In this document: piece by piece, positions 15,572 through 24,225 of the stretch | Layout: each line of letters opens with the position of its first letter | Position numbering within the stretch: position 1 is the first letter of the stretch | Source: Pseudomonas sp. ZH-FAD | GTDB lineage: Bacteria > Pseudomonadota > Gammaproteobacteria > Pseudomonadales > Pseudomonadaceae | DNA: 43,373 nucleotides | Assembly: GCF_002803095.1 (NCBI RefSeq) | Contig: NZ_PGLR01000048.1 | Location: 1 to 43,373, forward strand | Direction: 5' to 3' | The notes under the pieces: generated by a model | What the model was told of the DNA's origin: nothing | The model's input: only the letters and a program-made list of their open reading frames with translations | Database searches by the model: none | Translations under genes and position numbers: made by a program

Positions 15572-16378
15572 ATGCCGAGTCTCTCGGGACTGTACCGTTA
15601 CCCGCTCAAGTCCGGCCGCGGCGAAGCGCTGCAGCGCAGTGCGGTCGATGGTCTGGGCCTGCATGGTGATCGCCGCTGGATGGTGGTCGATGCCGATAGC
15701 GGACGTTTCATCACCCAGCGCCTGCTGCCGCAGATGAGTCAGCTGAGCGCCCGCTACGATGCGCGCGGCGGCCTGACCCTGAGCGCTCCCGGCCAGGCCG
15801 ATCTGGCCGTTGCCTTGCCCGATCCCGAGCAGGATTTGCGCGGCGTCGTCGTCTGGCGTGACAGCTTGCGCGTGCCGGATGCCGGTGACGAGGCCGCCGA
15901 ATGGCTGAGCACGATGCTCGGTAAGCCGTGCCGCCTGGTGCAGGTGCCGGAAGCGCGTGCGCGCCAGGTCGATACCGCTTATGCCCAGGCGGGTGATCGC
16001 GTGGCGTTTGCCGATGGTTTTCCGCTGTTGCTGATTGGCCAGGCGTCGTTGGACGACCTCTCGCAACGTGTCGGGCAGCCCCTGTCCATGCTGCGTTTTC
16101 GTCCCAACCTGGTGGTCACCGGCAGCGAGGCGTATGCCGAGGATGGTTGGAAGCGCATCCGTATCGGCGATGTCGAGTTCGAGGTGGTCAAGGGGTGCTC
16201 ACGCTGCATCCTGACCACCATCGACCCGCTGACCGGTGAGCGCAACGCTCAGCGTGAGCCGCTGGCCACGCTCAAGACCTACCGGGAAAAGGATGGGGAC
16301 GTGTTCTTCGGGCAGAATCTGTTGCCGCGCGGCATTGGCGAGCTGCAGTTGGGGATGATGGTTGAGATACTGCAGTAG
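15572..16378 (+). CDS. MOSC domain-containing protein (YcbX-like, no ferredoxin domain)
   Basis: The 268-residue protein has the MOSC N-terminal beta-barrel motif GLYRYPLKSGRGEAL and LGLHGDRRWMVVD, then the MOSC core with RFRPNLVV and VKGCSRCILTTIDP. That last motif carries the cysteine (CSRC) that binds molybdenum cofactor in mARC/YcbX enzymes. Relatives reduce N-hydroxylated compounds. E. coli YcbX has an extra C-terminal 2Fe-2S domain that is absent here, so an external electron donor would be needed. GGGAG precedes the ATG. It stands alone between cheV and a convergent unknown gene. Confidence 0.88.
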   Translation: MPSLSGLYRYPLKSGRGEALQRSAVDGLGLHGDRRWMVVDADSGRFITQRLLPQMSQLSARYDARGGLTLSAPGQADLAVALPDPEQDLRGVVVWRDSLRVPDAGDEAAEWLSTMLGKPCRLVQVPEARARQVDTAYAQAGDRVAFADGFPLLLIGQASLDDLSQRVGQPLSMLRFRPNLVVTGSEAYAEDGWKRIRIGDVEFEVVKGCSRCILTTIDPLTGERNAQREPLATLKTYREKDGDVFFGQNLLPRGIGELQLGMMVEILQ

Positions 16379-16496
16379 CGGATCGTCTACAAACATACGG
16401 GGAGCCATCCTTGGCTTGGTTCGTATCGCTATTCAACTGGTTCGCAAATGAGCGCGCCGAAAGGTGCAGGTATTTGCACGGCCAGCGATGCCCTGT

Positions 16497-18137
16497 CTAA
16501 ACCATTTCGATTCCATCTTCCTCGTTCGGCTGCTGCCGCTGGCGCTGACGTAGCTCATTGACTTGTCCCATCAACTGTCGAGTTATCGCATCCGTGTCGA
16601 TGCCGCCCACCATGGATGAAGCGGTATTCAAGGTTTGTCGCCCGGTGGCAAGTGCCGAGTCGATCCCATTACGGGCGGATTCCATCGCTTGGTTTGCGCC
16701 GTTACGTGTGGCTTCTATGGCGTGATTTACCCCGTTACGTGTGGCCTCGATGGCATGGTTTGCCCCATTACGCGTGGATTCCATCGCCTGGCGTGCGGCC
16801 GCGTTGGGCGCCGCATGGTTGTCTTTGTCATACCACTCGGAGGCTTTGTCGGCCACTTTCTGACCCACGGCGTTCATGGCGCCATACACCCCGAACGCCG
16901 CGGCTGAACCGACAAGGTTGATCGTATTAGAAACACCCGCCTTGACGAGTGGATTGCTGATTGAAGCCGTAGCTGCTTGTTGAATTGCGCTGACCCCACT
17001 GAAAGTAGCGGCAAAGCCCCCGTTGGCCAGAACGCTACGTGCCGTGCCGAGGCTACGTACGCCCTCCAGGGTGCTGCTCAAGGTACCCATTGCGGCATTA
17101 CCCACGCGGCTGGCGGCATGACCGGCCATGGTCTTGAAGCTTGTGTCTTTGGCCGCCTTGTAGGTTTCGTACCAGTCCCTTTCATCCGCGAGATTTTCCT
17201 TGGGCTCGGCATCTTTGCGCGCGAAGATTTGCGCTGCATCGCGCAGGCCGCTCTTCTCTTCTCGCATGCGTGCCAGATGCGCTGTCCCCATCGTCGCAAG
17301 CACACCCCCTGCACTGGTGATTGCCGTTCTGGAATTGGCCGCATTGGTGGTCGCTGCTGCCTGTGCCTCCGGGCGAAGGCCGGGCTGACTCGCTTCGGAG
17401 GACAAATGTATGTCAAGGCCATTACGCAATACATTGCGCGCAGTGAATGTCTGCATTTCCGCCGCGCCATCACCGGCTTGCCGCAACAGTGACGGCTCTT
17501 TGTCTTTCAACGCGTCCACCATGACGTCATGTAGCTTGTCCTCAGGTGCCTTGAGAAAGAGCAGGTCCTCGTTCATTTCATTTTGAGCGGCGGTGGATAT
17601 CTGGTCAGTCACGACCGCTTCTAGAGCACCGACCAGGCCTTGAGCTGCCGCTTCGGCAACGGGGGAGTTAGTGCCAGCAAGGGTGGTCAACATCTTCGCG
17701 GGCGCTTCCACCAAGTTGGGGTAAATATGCTGAGCAGCCGCAACCAGTGCGAACGGCAACCCTGCGACAAAAGAGGAGCCCGACGTCGACTTGTTGTCGA
17801 GGTAATGAGCGTTATCCAGCGTCCTACGAACTGAATCGAGATCTTCGCCTTCACTCGCCAGAAGCTCGGCTCGGGAGCTCACCAGCGCGTCGATCTTTCT
17901 ATTGTGTTCGGCGACTTTCGCATGATCTTCTGCGCTAGCGTCGGGCGGTAGCGTAGTGGGCTTGCGATATTTCTGGAACATGCCGTCCAAGTGTTCATGT
18001 ATCTCGCGCTGGTTGTGCTCTCGGCGCTGTGCTGCATTTATCTCGGTTGCCCGGCGGCCCTCGGTACGAGGGTCATTCTCGACCTGAGTGTGCGATACAA
18101 CGGGTAGTGCCGGGGTACCTCGCGAAACTCCATCCAT
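16497..18137 (-). CDS. Unrecognised 546-residue repeat protein, possible secreted effector
   Basis: I do not recognise this protein. It has no signal peptide and a polar N-terminus (MDGVSRGTPALPVVSHTQ). A charged helical region (30-110) precedes a hydrophobic helix around 121-138 (SSFVAGLPFALVAAAQ). Ala/Ser-rich segments with weaker hydrophobic stretches lie at about 272-286 and 399-425. Four 11-residue repeats, A(M/I)E(S/A)xRNGxN(H/Q), run at 451-494 and predict an amphipathic helix; the tail is Gln/Arg-rich and ends EEDGIEMV. AGAGGA before the ATG supports the start. Base composition is visibly lower in GC than the neighbours, suggesting recent transfer. Its polar start, internal hydrophobic helices and isolation resemble secretion-system effectors, but no hrp box or secretion gene was found. 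Confidence 0.7.
   Translation of the reverse strand: MDGVSRGTPALPVVSHTQVENDPRTEGRRATEINAAQRREHNQREIHEHLDGMFQKYRKPTTLPPDASAEDHAKVAEHNRKIDALVSSRAELLASEGEDLDSVRRTLDNAHYLDNKSTSGSSFVAGLPFALVAAAQHIYPNLVEAPAKMLTTLAGTNSPVAEAAAQGLVGALEAVVTDQISTAAQNEMNEDLLFLKAPEDKLHDVMVDALKDKEPSLLRQAGDGAAEMQTFTARNVLRNGLDIHLSSEASQPGLRPEAQAAATTNAANSRTAITSAGGVLATMGTAHLARMREEKSGLRDAAQIFARKDAEPKENLADERDWYETYKAAKDTSFKTMAGHAASRVGNAAMGTLSSTLEGVRSLGTARSVLANGGFAATFSGVSAIQQAATASISNPLVKAGVSNTINLVGSAAAFGVYGAMNAVGQKVADKASEWYDKDNHAAPNAAARQAMESTRNGANHAIEATRNGVNHAIEATRNGANQAMESARNGIDSALATGRQTLNTASSMVGGIDTDAITRQLMGQVNELRQRQRQQPNEEDGIEMV
16656..16787 (-). repeat. Four tandem 33-bp repeats inside the unknown gene
   Basis: Four 33-bp units encode 11-residue repeats. 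On the plus strand the core (G/A)TTACGNGYGG recurs at 16668, 16701, 16734 and 16767, exactly 33 bp apart. A fifth, degenerate unit follows toward 16623. The high nucleotide identity of the units points to recent expansion. Confidence 0.85.
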
Positions 18138-18603
18138 AAAAAATCCTCTTTTCTCTGTGAATTACAAGGCATCAAACTGCGTGTTGCGGGGCAGTCAGTG
18201 ATGTTGCCGTTTCGTCGTTGTTATGCCGTTACGAGGCGAGGCCTTGGTGCTATGGGACTGGAATGGCCTAGCTTTGCGGACTGTTCGAGGCTTTGAGCGA
18301 TAGCCGCTGCCTCTCATTTGCCATCGAGCCATATCGCTGTGTGGTTTGGGCGGCGGACTGGTTCCATCCGTCAATCGACGGCCGTTTCCCAGAAGTGTCA
18401 GATCGGAACAGCGCGGAGGAGCCCGAATGGGCAGAGGATGTGTTTCACGTGGCGGCGGTCAGCCAAGCCTACGAGAAGGGATTGAGGCAGGCCAGGCAGG
18501 ACTATGCTCGGTCCGCTGCAGGCTTGCCCTGCAGCGGTTGTCTATGGCCTCGGTCAGTGCAGACCGTGGTGGCAGAGCTGGAACTCAGCGTTTTGGCTGA
18601 TGC
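18138..18603. other. 466-bp AT-richer stretch without a convincing gene
   Basis: It holds the upstream region of the unknown gene. A plus-strand reading frame starts at a TTG at 18293 and would run into the slt 3' end (to 18673, 126 residues, including EEPEWAEDVFHVAAVSQAYEKGLRQARQ). That frame has a plausible composition at its start, but no ribosome-binding site. It overlaps slt by 70 bp and contains the hairpin at 18513, so I do not call it a gene. A gene remnant from the same acquisition is possible. Confidence 0.4.
18513..18537 (-). terminator. Stable hairpin downstream of slt
   Basis: CCGCTGCAGG (18513-18522) pairs perfectly with CCTGCAGCGG (18528-18537) around a 5-nt loop, about 67 bp past the slt stop. 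No T-run follows, so it is either an imperfect terminator or an RNA-stabilising hairpin. Confidence 0.4.
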
Positions 18604-20532
18604 TCATTGGTCCTCGAAGAAACGCTCGTTCCACGCTACCAGTGGGTGGGGGGCGCCCAGTTTCTGGCCGTAGATCACCGAATAGGACAGCACGTTCTGC
18701 ACGTACTGGCGGGTTTCGTCGAACGGGATGTTCTCCACCCAGACGTCATAACTGAGGTGATTGGCGCCGCGCAGCCACTGGCGGACGCGGCCGGGGCCGG
18801 CGTTATAGGCGGCCGACGCAAGTACGCGGTTGCCGTTGAACTGGCCATAAACCTGGCTCAGGTATGCAGCGCCCAGCTGGATATTGGTATCCGGGTTGAG
18901 TACCTGCTGCGGTGAAGCCAGGGGAATGCCGAACTTGCGCGCGGTTTCCTTGGCAGTGGCCGGCATCAGTTGCATCAGGCCCATGGCGCCGGCGTGGGAG
19001 CGGGCGTCGGCCATGAACGCGCTTTCCTGGCGGGTAATGGCAAACACCCAGCTCGAATGCAGGTCACGGCGCTTGGCTTCGCGTACCAACTCGTTGCGAT
19101 GGGCCATGGGGAAGCGCACTTCCAGGTCGTCCCAGTACTGGGCCTGGCTGATGGTGCGGATGGCCGGGAAGTACCACTCCATTTCATAGGCAAGGCGCGC
19201 CTGGGCCACCAGTTCGTCACGGCTGAACAGGCGGCTGACGTGATACCACTCGCGGCGACCGTCGACGATCTGGCCACGGGCATGGAACTCCATCGCGCGC
19301 TTGATACCGGCGGTATTGCGTACCTTCTGCACCACCTTGGGATCGAGAACCAGCGGCTGGTTGTTCAACTGATAGGGCGCCTTGACCTGATCGGCGGCCA
19401 TGAAACCGTAGAAATCACGCTCCTTGGCCAGAGCCTGGAACAGCACCGCCGGTTGCTGGCTGTTGGGTTGCGCCAATTGCAGGCTGCGCGCATTCCAGTA
19501 GCGCCAGCGGTTACTGCTGGCCAGGTCGGACGGCATGTTCTGGGTCAGCTGGTAGGCCTCTTCCCAGCGGCCGTGACGCAGCAGCAGACGTGCGCGCCAC
19601 TCGCTGACGGTGTTGTCACGCAGTTGTGGGTCGTACTTGGCCATCACTTGCAGGCCGCGCAGGTCGAAGCGTTGTGCCAGGCGCAGGCCGATCTGCCGGG
19701 CGATGGCGACCTGCTCGTCGGCGGAGAACTTCATGCGTTGGGCGTAGCCGTCGAGCAGGGCCAGGGCATCTTCCGGGCTCTGCCGAGCCAGGCGACGCAA
19801 GCCGAGGCCAACGACGTCGCTCATGGCGTCATCGGCGGGGGCGAAGCGCGCGGTGTTTTTCAATAGCTGCGGTTTCTGCGCCACTTCGACCATCAGCTTG
19901 CCGCGCTCGCCGAGCGTTGGCATGCCTTTGATCAGGAAGTTGGCCAGGCCGTAGTTGCCGCTTTCCACCGCCAGCTTGGTGCGCTGCCAGCGACGCTGCT
20001 CGGTGAGCTGGCCATTGGCGGCCCAGCGTTCGAACAGCGGGTCACAGGCGTTGGGTTGGGATTTGCCCACCAGCCAGAGCTTCTCGGCAGTGGCGTTGCC
20101 TTCGGCGGTCAGGCCGTGGATGAGCTGGTATTGGCCGTACAGACAGTCCAGCTCGGTGAAGTTGAGCTTGGCATCGTAGTGATCGAGGAAGGGCTTCCAG
20201 TCGCCACGCTCGGCCAGCCAGCGCAACCAGCGCAGTTTCATCCAGCTGGCCTGGGGCAGGTCACCGTGCTCGGCGAGAAATTTCTCGATCTCGGCATTGC
20301 TGGCCGACTTGAGTCGGTTGGTCAGCTCGTCATAGGCCAGATAAGGCGTCAGTGGGTAATCGCGTAGCGCGCTTGCGTACTGGCGATAAGGGCCACTGTC
20401 GCCCTTGGCCAAGGCCCGCTTGGCCTCATCATAGTACTGGCGCTGCTGGGTGAGGCTGGCAGCTTCGACACTGGCGATGCCGGTGGCGGTGAGAATCAGA
20501 CAGGAAACTACAGAGAGAAAGCGACTGCGCAT
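18604..20532 (-). CDS. slt: Soluble lytic murein transglycosylase (Slt70 type)
   Basis: The 642-residue protein has an N-terminal signal peptide (MRSRFLSVVSCLILTATGIASVEA, cleavage before about residue 25). A long alpha-superhelical U/L-domain follows, then a C-terminal Slt catalytic domain with E503 in AITRQESAFMADARS, GAMGLMQLMPATA, and AAYNAGPGRVRQW. It cleaves the MurNAc-GlcNAc bond in the periplasm, giving 1,6-anhydromuropeptides. I start it at 20532, since the 18 upstream in-frame residues would precede the signal peptide and lack a ribosome-binding site. It is divergent from the ABC-F gene. Its products feed the recycling enzymes encoded at 35.2-36.7 kb. Confidence 0.92.
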   Translation of the reverse strand: MRSRFLSVVSCLILTATGIASVEAASLTQQRQYYDEAKRALAKGDSGPYRQYASALRDYPLTPYLAYDELTNRLKSASNAEIEKFLAEHGDLPQASWMKLRWLRWLAERGDWKPFLDHYDAKLNFTELDCLYGQYQLIHGLTAEGNATAEKLWLVGKSQPNACDPLFERWAANGQLTEQRRWQRTKLAVESGNYGLANFLIKGMPTLGERGKLMVEVAQKPQLLKNTARFAPADDAMSDVVGLGLRRLARQSPEDALALLDGYAQRMKFSADEQVAIARQIGLRLAQRFDLRGLQVMAKYDPQLRDNTVSEWRARLLLRHGRWEEAYQLTQNMPSDLASSNRWRYWNARSLQLAQPNSQQPAVLFQALAKERDFYGFMAADQVKAPYQLNNQPLVLDPKVVQKVRNTAGIKRAMEFHARGQIVDGRREWYHVSRLFSRDELVAQARLAYEMEWYFPAIRTISQAQYWDDLEVRFPMAHRNELVREAKRRDLHSSWVFAITRQESAFMADARSHAGAMGLMQLMPATAKETARKFGIPLASPQQVLNPDTNIQLGAAYLSQVYGQFNGNRVLASAAYNAGPGRVRQWLRGANHLSYDVWVENIPFDETRQYVQNVLSYSVIYGQKLGAPHPLVAWNERFFEDQ

Positions 20533-20738
20533 GGCATTTCCAGGGGCAAGCAGAGGTATGGGGCAACACGGTCCGTGTCGTTGCATACCTCTAGCTTAGC
20601 GTTTCATCGGGGTGCGGTGAATGCCGTCGGGCCAGATGGACACATGCAGCAAAGATGCGCTTTGCCTGCGCCAGATGATGAGCAGGGGCGACGCCTGTTG
20701 CGTCTGTGGAAACGGCAACAGCCGGCCGGCAACTCGGG

Positions 20739-20744
20739 TAGAAT
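20739..20744 (+). promoter_or_regulatory. Candidate -10 (TAGAAT) for the ABC-F gene
   Basis: TAGAAT lies 25 bp upstream of the start codon and matches TATAAT at 5 of 6 positions. No clear -35 hexamer is found at 16-18 bp. Confidence 0.3.
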
Positions 20745-20769
20745 GCGCCCCCTGTTTCTGGAGATGCCC

Positions 20770-22695
20770 ATGACCCTGCTCAAGTTTGCCGACGTATCCC
20801 TCGCCTATGGCGCCATGCCCCTGCTCGATGGAGTGTCCTGGCAGATCGCGCGGGGCGAGCGGGTGTGCATCATTGGCCGCAACGGCACCGGCAAGTCGAG
20901 CATGCTGCGTCTGGTCAAGGGCGACCAGATGCCCGACGACGGCGAAATCTGGCGTGCACCAGGGCTGAAGATCGGCGAGCTGCCGCAGGAGCTGCCGCGT
21001 GCCGACGAGCGCACGGTGTTCGATGTGGTCGCCGAAGGCCTGGCCGGCGTTGGCGAGCTGCTGGCGCGCTATCACCATCTGGCGCAGAACATTCACGGCG
21101 ACGACGACCTCGAGCAACTGATGCACGTGCAGCAGGAGCTGGAAGCCAAAGACGGCTGGCGCCTGCAGCAACTGGTCGACAGCACCCTGAGCCGCCTGCA
21201 GTTGCCGGCCGACAAGACTCTGGCCGAGCTCTCCGGGGGCTGGCGTCGTCGCGTACTGCTGGCGCAGGCACTGGTGTCCGAGCCGGATCTGCTGCTGCTC
21301 GATGAGCCGACCAACCACCTGGACATCGGCGCCATCGCCTGGCTGGAAGAGGCGCTGAAAGACTTTGGCGGCGCCGTACTGTTCATTACCCACGACCGCT
21401 CCTTCCTGCAGAACCTGGCTACGCGCATCCTCGAACTGGACCGTGGCGGCCTGATCGACTGGAACGGCGACTACGCCAGCTTCCTGGTGCACAAGGAGCA
21501 GCAACTGGCTGCCGAGGAAACCGCCAATGCGCTGTTCGACAAGCGCCTGGCCCAGGAAGAGGTGTGGATTCGTCAGGGCATCAAGGCCCGTCGCACCCGT
21601 AACGAAGGGCGTGTACGTGCGCTCAAGGCGATGCGTGCCGAACGCAGCGAGCGACGCGAGCGCCAGGGCAAGGCGAATATCCAGCTCGATACTGCGGACA
21701 AGTCCGGCAAGCAGGTGATGGTGGCGGAGAACGTCAGTTTCGCCCATGCCGGCGGACCCTTCCTGGTCAAGGATTTCTCCATGGTCCTGCAGCGCGGCGA
21801 CCGTATCGGCCTGCTTGGCGCCAACGGTACCGGCAAGACCACTCTGCTCAAGCTGTTACTCGGCGACCTGCAACCGAGCAGTGGCAAGATCGAGGTCGGC
21901 ACCAAACTGGAAGTGGCGTATTTCGACCAATTACGTCACCAGCTCGAGCCGGAAAAGACGGTAATCGACAACGTCGCCGAAGGCCGCGATTTCATCACTA
22001 TCGACGGCCAGAGCCGTCATGTACTGAGCTATCTGGGCGACTTCCTGTTCAGCCCGCAACGCGCCCGTACGCCCGTCAAAGCGCTATCGGGCGGCGAACG
22101 GGCACGACTGTTGCTCGCCAAGTTGTTCAGCAAGCCGGCCAACCTGCTGGTGCTCGACGAACCGACCAACGACCTGGACGTAGAAACTCTGGAACTGCTC
22201 GAAGAAGTACTGCTCAACTTCCCTGGCACCGTGCTGATGGTCAGCCACGACCGTGCCTTCCTCGATAACGTGGTGACCAGCACCCTGGTGTTCGAGGGTG
22301 AAGGCAAGGTGCGCGAGTACGTCGGCGGCTACCAGGATTGGCTGCGCCAGGGCGGCTCACCGCGCCTGCTCGGTGTGGGTGAAAGCAAGTCCGGCAAGGC
22401 CGAACTGGCCACGGCCATCGTCGAAGCGCCGGCCCCGGCCGCAGTGACTGCCGTGCAAGAGAGCGTCGAGCCGGCGAAGAAGAAACTAAGCTACAAGCTA
22501 CAGCGCGAGCTGGAAGCGATTCCCGGGCAGATCGATGCCCTGGAGCAGGAAATGGCCGCGGTACAGGAGCAGGTATCCGATCCTGCCTTCTACCAGCAGC
22601 CGGTGCAGGTCACCACGGAAGTATTGGCGCGTCTCGAGGGCTTGCAGAAGGAAATGGACGAGTTGCTCGAGCGCTGGGCAGAGCTGGAAGGCTGA
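20770..22695 (+). CDS. ABC-F family ATPase (Uup-like)
   Basis: The 641-residue protein has two ABC cassettes and no membrane segment. The first has Walker A GRNGTGKS (36-43), signature LSGGWRRR and LLLLDEPTNHLDIGA; the second has GANGTGKT, LSGGERAR and LLVLDEPTNDLDVET. An arginine/lysine-rich linker (RQGIKARRTRNEGRVRALKAMR) separates them, as in ABC-F proteins that act on ribosomes. A C-terminal coiled coil (about 575-641) follows, as in Uup. The start ATG at 20770 has TGGAG 6 nt upstream; the cassette begins at once (TLLKFADVSLAYG). It lies 18 bp before the DUF6901-like gene, probably in an operon. E. coli Uup affects transposon excision and ribosome function. Confidence 0.9.
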   Translation: MTLLKFADVSLAYGAMPLLDGVSWQIARGERVCIIGRNGTGKSSMLRLVKGDQMPDDGEIWRAPGLKIGELPQELPRADERTVFDVVAEGLAGVGELLARYHHLAQNIHGDDDLEQLMHVQQELEAKDGWRLQQLVDSTLSRLQLPADKTLAELSGGWRRRVLLAQALVSEPDLLLLDEPTNHLDIGAIAWLEEALKDFGGAVLFITHDRSFLQNLATRILELDRGGLIDWNGDYASFLVHKEQQLAAEETANALFDKRLAQEEVWIRQGIKARRTRNEGRVRALKAMRAERSERRERQGKANIQLDTADKSGKQVMVAENVSFAHAGGPFLVKDFSMVLQRGDRIGLLGANGTGKTTLLKLLLGDLQPSSGKIEVGTKLEVAYFDQLRHQLEPEKTVIDNVAEGRDFITIDGQSRHVLSYLGDFLFSPQRARTPVKALSGGERARLLLAKLFSKPANLLVLDEPTNDLDVETLELLEEVLLNFPGTVLMVSHDRAFLDNVVTSTLVFEGEGKVREYVGGYQDWLRQGGSPRLLGVGESKSGKAELATAIVEAPAPAAVTAVQESVEPAKKKLSYKLQRELEAIPGQIDALEQEMAAVQEQVSDPAFYQQPVQVTTEVLARLEGLQKEMDELLERWAELEG

Positions 22696-22713
22696 CGAAG
22701 GAACGAACGGGCA

Positions 22714-23400
22714 ATGGCCATCGAGTACCGCATTACTCTCGACGACAATCATCAGTTCAGCTACCGGATCGAGCTGAACCGCGAATATGACCCCGTCCAG
22801 GCGCAACAGGCCCCCGCCTGGACGCGCCTTGAACATCAGCAATGCAGCAATTGTCCGCTGAGTCGCGAGCAGTTCAGCCATTGTCCGGCAGCGGTCGATC
22901 TGCATCGGGTGATCGAGGATTTTCGTGGCCTGCCAGCCTTCAAGAAGGCCAGCGTCTGGGTGCGCACACCGGAGCGTGAGTACACCAAGCAGGTCGGCCT
23001 GGAGGAGGGCCTGCGTGCGCTGCTCGGGGTTATCATGGCCACTAGCGCCTGTCCGGTGCTGGCGCGCCTGAAACCCATGGCGCAGCACCATCTGCCCTTT
23101 GCCAACAATCAGGAATTCATTCTGCGTGCGGTATCGCTGTACCTGACGCGGCAGTATTTCAACATGCGCGAGGGGCGTCTGGCCGATTGGGAGCTGAAAG
23201 GGCTGGTGCGCCTGTTCCAGCAACTGAAGCTGGTCAATCAGGCTTTCTGGCAGCGCATTCACGACACCTGTGAAGGCGACTCCAACCTCAAGGCCTTCCT
23301 CACCTTCTTCTCGATGTCATCGAGCATGACGGTGTCGCTGGAAACCCAGCTGCAGAAGATTCGCCCGCTGGTCATGAGCGCGGGTGATTCGTTCGAGTAA
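22714..23400 (+). CDS. DUF6901-like conserved protein with clustered cysteines
   Basis: The 228-residue protein is conserved next to the Uup-like gene in pseudomonads, and I place it in DUF6901 from memory. Residues around 45-57 carry CSNCPLSREQFSHCP, a C-x2-C-x9-C arrangement that could bind metal, followed by VDLHRVIEDF. The C-terminal half is helical (YLTRQYFNMREGRLADWELKGLVRLFQQL). No signal peptide or membrane segment is present. A GAAGGAAC ribosome-binding site precedes the ATG. The TAA stop abuts the inverted-repeat element starting at 23401, and that TAA is duplicated on the far side of the element. Function unknown. Confidence 0.75.
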   Translation: MAIEYRITLDDNHQFSYRIELNREYDPVQAQQAPAWTRLEHQQCSNCPLSREQFSHCPAAVDLHRVIEDFRGLPAFKKASVWVRTPEREYTKQVGLEEGLRALLGVIMATSACPVLARLKPMAQHHLPFANNQEFILRAVSLYLTRQYFNMREGRLADWELKGLVRLFQQLKLVNQAFWQRIHDTCEGDSNLKAFLTFFSMSSSMTVSLETQLQKIRPLVMSAGDSFE

Positions 23401-23586
23401 GAGGGTGTCTACGAAATGGCTGCACTTGGCAATACTGCGTTGAAAACGATCTCGCGTGCGAGCCCAGTCGAAATGCTCATTTACAGCACGTAAAGTCGAC
23501 CGCGACTCCGACCGTTTCTCGATCGTTTTTGCGGGGCCGCCATCGGTATTGTCTTGCCTTCGTTCGCCTATCTTGTAAACACCCTC
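23401..23586. repeat. 186-bp terminal-inverted-repeat element, copy 1
   Basis: The ends are GAGGGTGTCTACGA (left) and TTGTAAACACCCTC (right), inverted copies with few mismatches, flanked by TAA on each side as if a 3-bp target had been duplicated. An inner inverted repeat AAAACGATC (23443-23451) / GATCGTTTT (23521-23529) lets most of the element fold on itself. A shorter relative is at 29301-29438. It has no coding capacity. It looks like a non-autonomous MITE, or a family of intergenic palindromes of pseudomonads. Confidence 0.7.
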
Positions 23587-23606
23587 TAAGGCCGAAGCCA
23601 AAAAGC

Positions 23607-23672
23607 TCGCCGCTGAAGCGCCTCCCACGGGCACAGCCAACGCGGCTACTGTGGGAGGGGCTTCAGCCGCGA
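23607..23672. repeat. REP pair (REPIN) between convergent genes
   Basis: TCGCCGCTGAAGCGCCTCCCAC (positions 23607-23628) and its near-complement at 23651-23672, GTGGGAGG...CAGCCGCGA, form the inverted pair typical of Pseudomonas REP sequences (GTGGGAGNGGCTT...GCCGCGA). The pair lies 7 bp from the usp stop and probably also acts as transcription barrier for that gene. Confidence 0.75.
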
Positions 23673-23679
23673 CGCGATC

Positions 23680-24129
23680 TCAAGCGCCTTTTTCGCCTTT
23701 CTTCAGGCGCACTGCGAGTACATCGCAGGGCGCGCCGTGCAGTACGTCATTGGCAGTCGAGCCCAGCAACAGCGCCAGGCCGTGGCGGCCATGGCTGCCG
23801 ACCACGATCAGGTCGCAGCCCTGCTCTTCGGCCAGGCGGTGGATCTCCTGGCGTGGTTGGCCATAAGCCAGATGGCGCTGGTCCGCGGTCAGTTCGGGAT
23901 ACTTGCCAGTGAAGCTGTCCAGGCGCTCGCGTGCCTGCTCGAACTGTTGTTGCTGCAGCATCGACAGATCCATCGGCACGTCACCACCGAAGGCCATGGC
24001 CATGGGTTCGACGATATGCACCAGAGACATCTTGGCGCCACTGGCCTTCGCCAGCTTCTGCGCACGTGTCACGACAGGGTCGCATTCCTCGGTCAGGTCG
24101 ACGGCGACCAGAATGTGCTGGTAGGGCAT
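23680..24129 (-). CDS. Universal stress protein (UspA family)
   Basis: The 149-residue protein has the Usp fold: MPYQHILVAVDLTEECDPVVTRAQKLA at the start, LVHIVEPMA, and the nucleotide-binding motif VVGSHGRHGLALLLGSTANDVL (G-x2-G-x9-G-S). It is then the ATP-binding subclass. The start at 24129 is fixed by AAGGAGG 8 nt upstream; the reading frame remains open further upstream, but that sequence is not protein-like. It is downstream of, and on the same strand as, the exported helical protein, with a strong terminator between, so it is likely transcribed alone. Confidence 0.9.
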   Translation of the reverse strand: MPYQHILVAVDLTEECDPVVTRAQKLAKASGAKMSLVHIVEPMAMAFGGDVPMDLSMLQQQQFEQARERLDSFTGKYPELTADQRHLAYGQPRQEIHRLAEEQGCDLIVVGSHGRHGLALLLGSTANDVLHGAPCDVLAVRLKKGEKGA

Positions 24130-24225
24130 GGTGAAATCCTCCTTAAAGGGGGGCAAATGGCTCTGTCTCAAGTATGGCCCCATTGTGTGGGATAGGGCGA
24201 CTGGTCGTGAAAAAGGCAAAGAAAA

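Noticed and set aside
16385..16393. GTCTACAAA similar to the ends of the inverted-repeat elements
   Set aside because: Only nine bases match and no partner end or interior similarity is nearby; chance or a remnant too small to call. The CTCTACAAAG at about 37499 is rejected for the same reason.
16656..16787. 33-bp repeats considered as a CRISPR array
   Set aside because: The units are contiguous with no spacers, keep the reading frame and encode 11-residue protein repeats.
18138..18300. Search for an hrp-box promoter ahead of the orphan protein
   Set aside because: No GGAACC-N15-16-CCAC arrangement found on the minus strand, so a type III effector call is not supported by its promoter.
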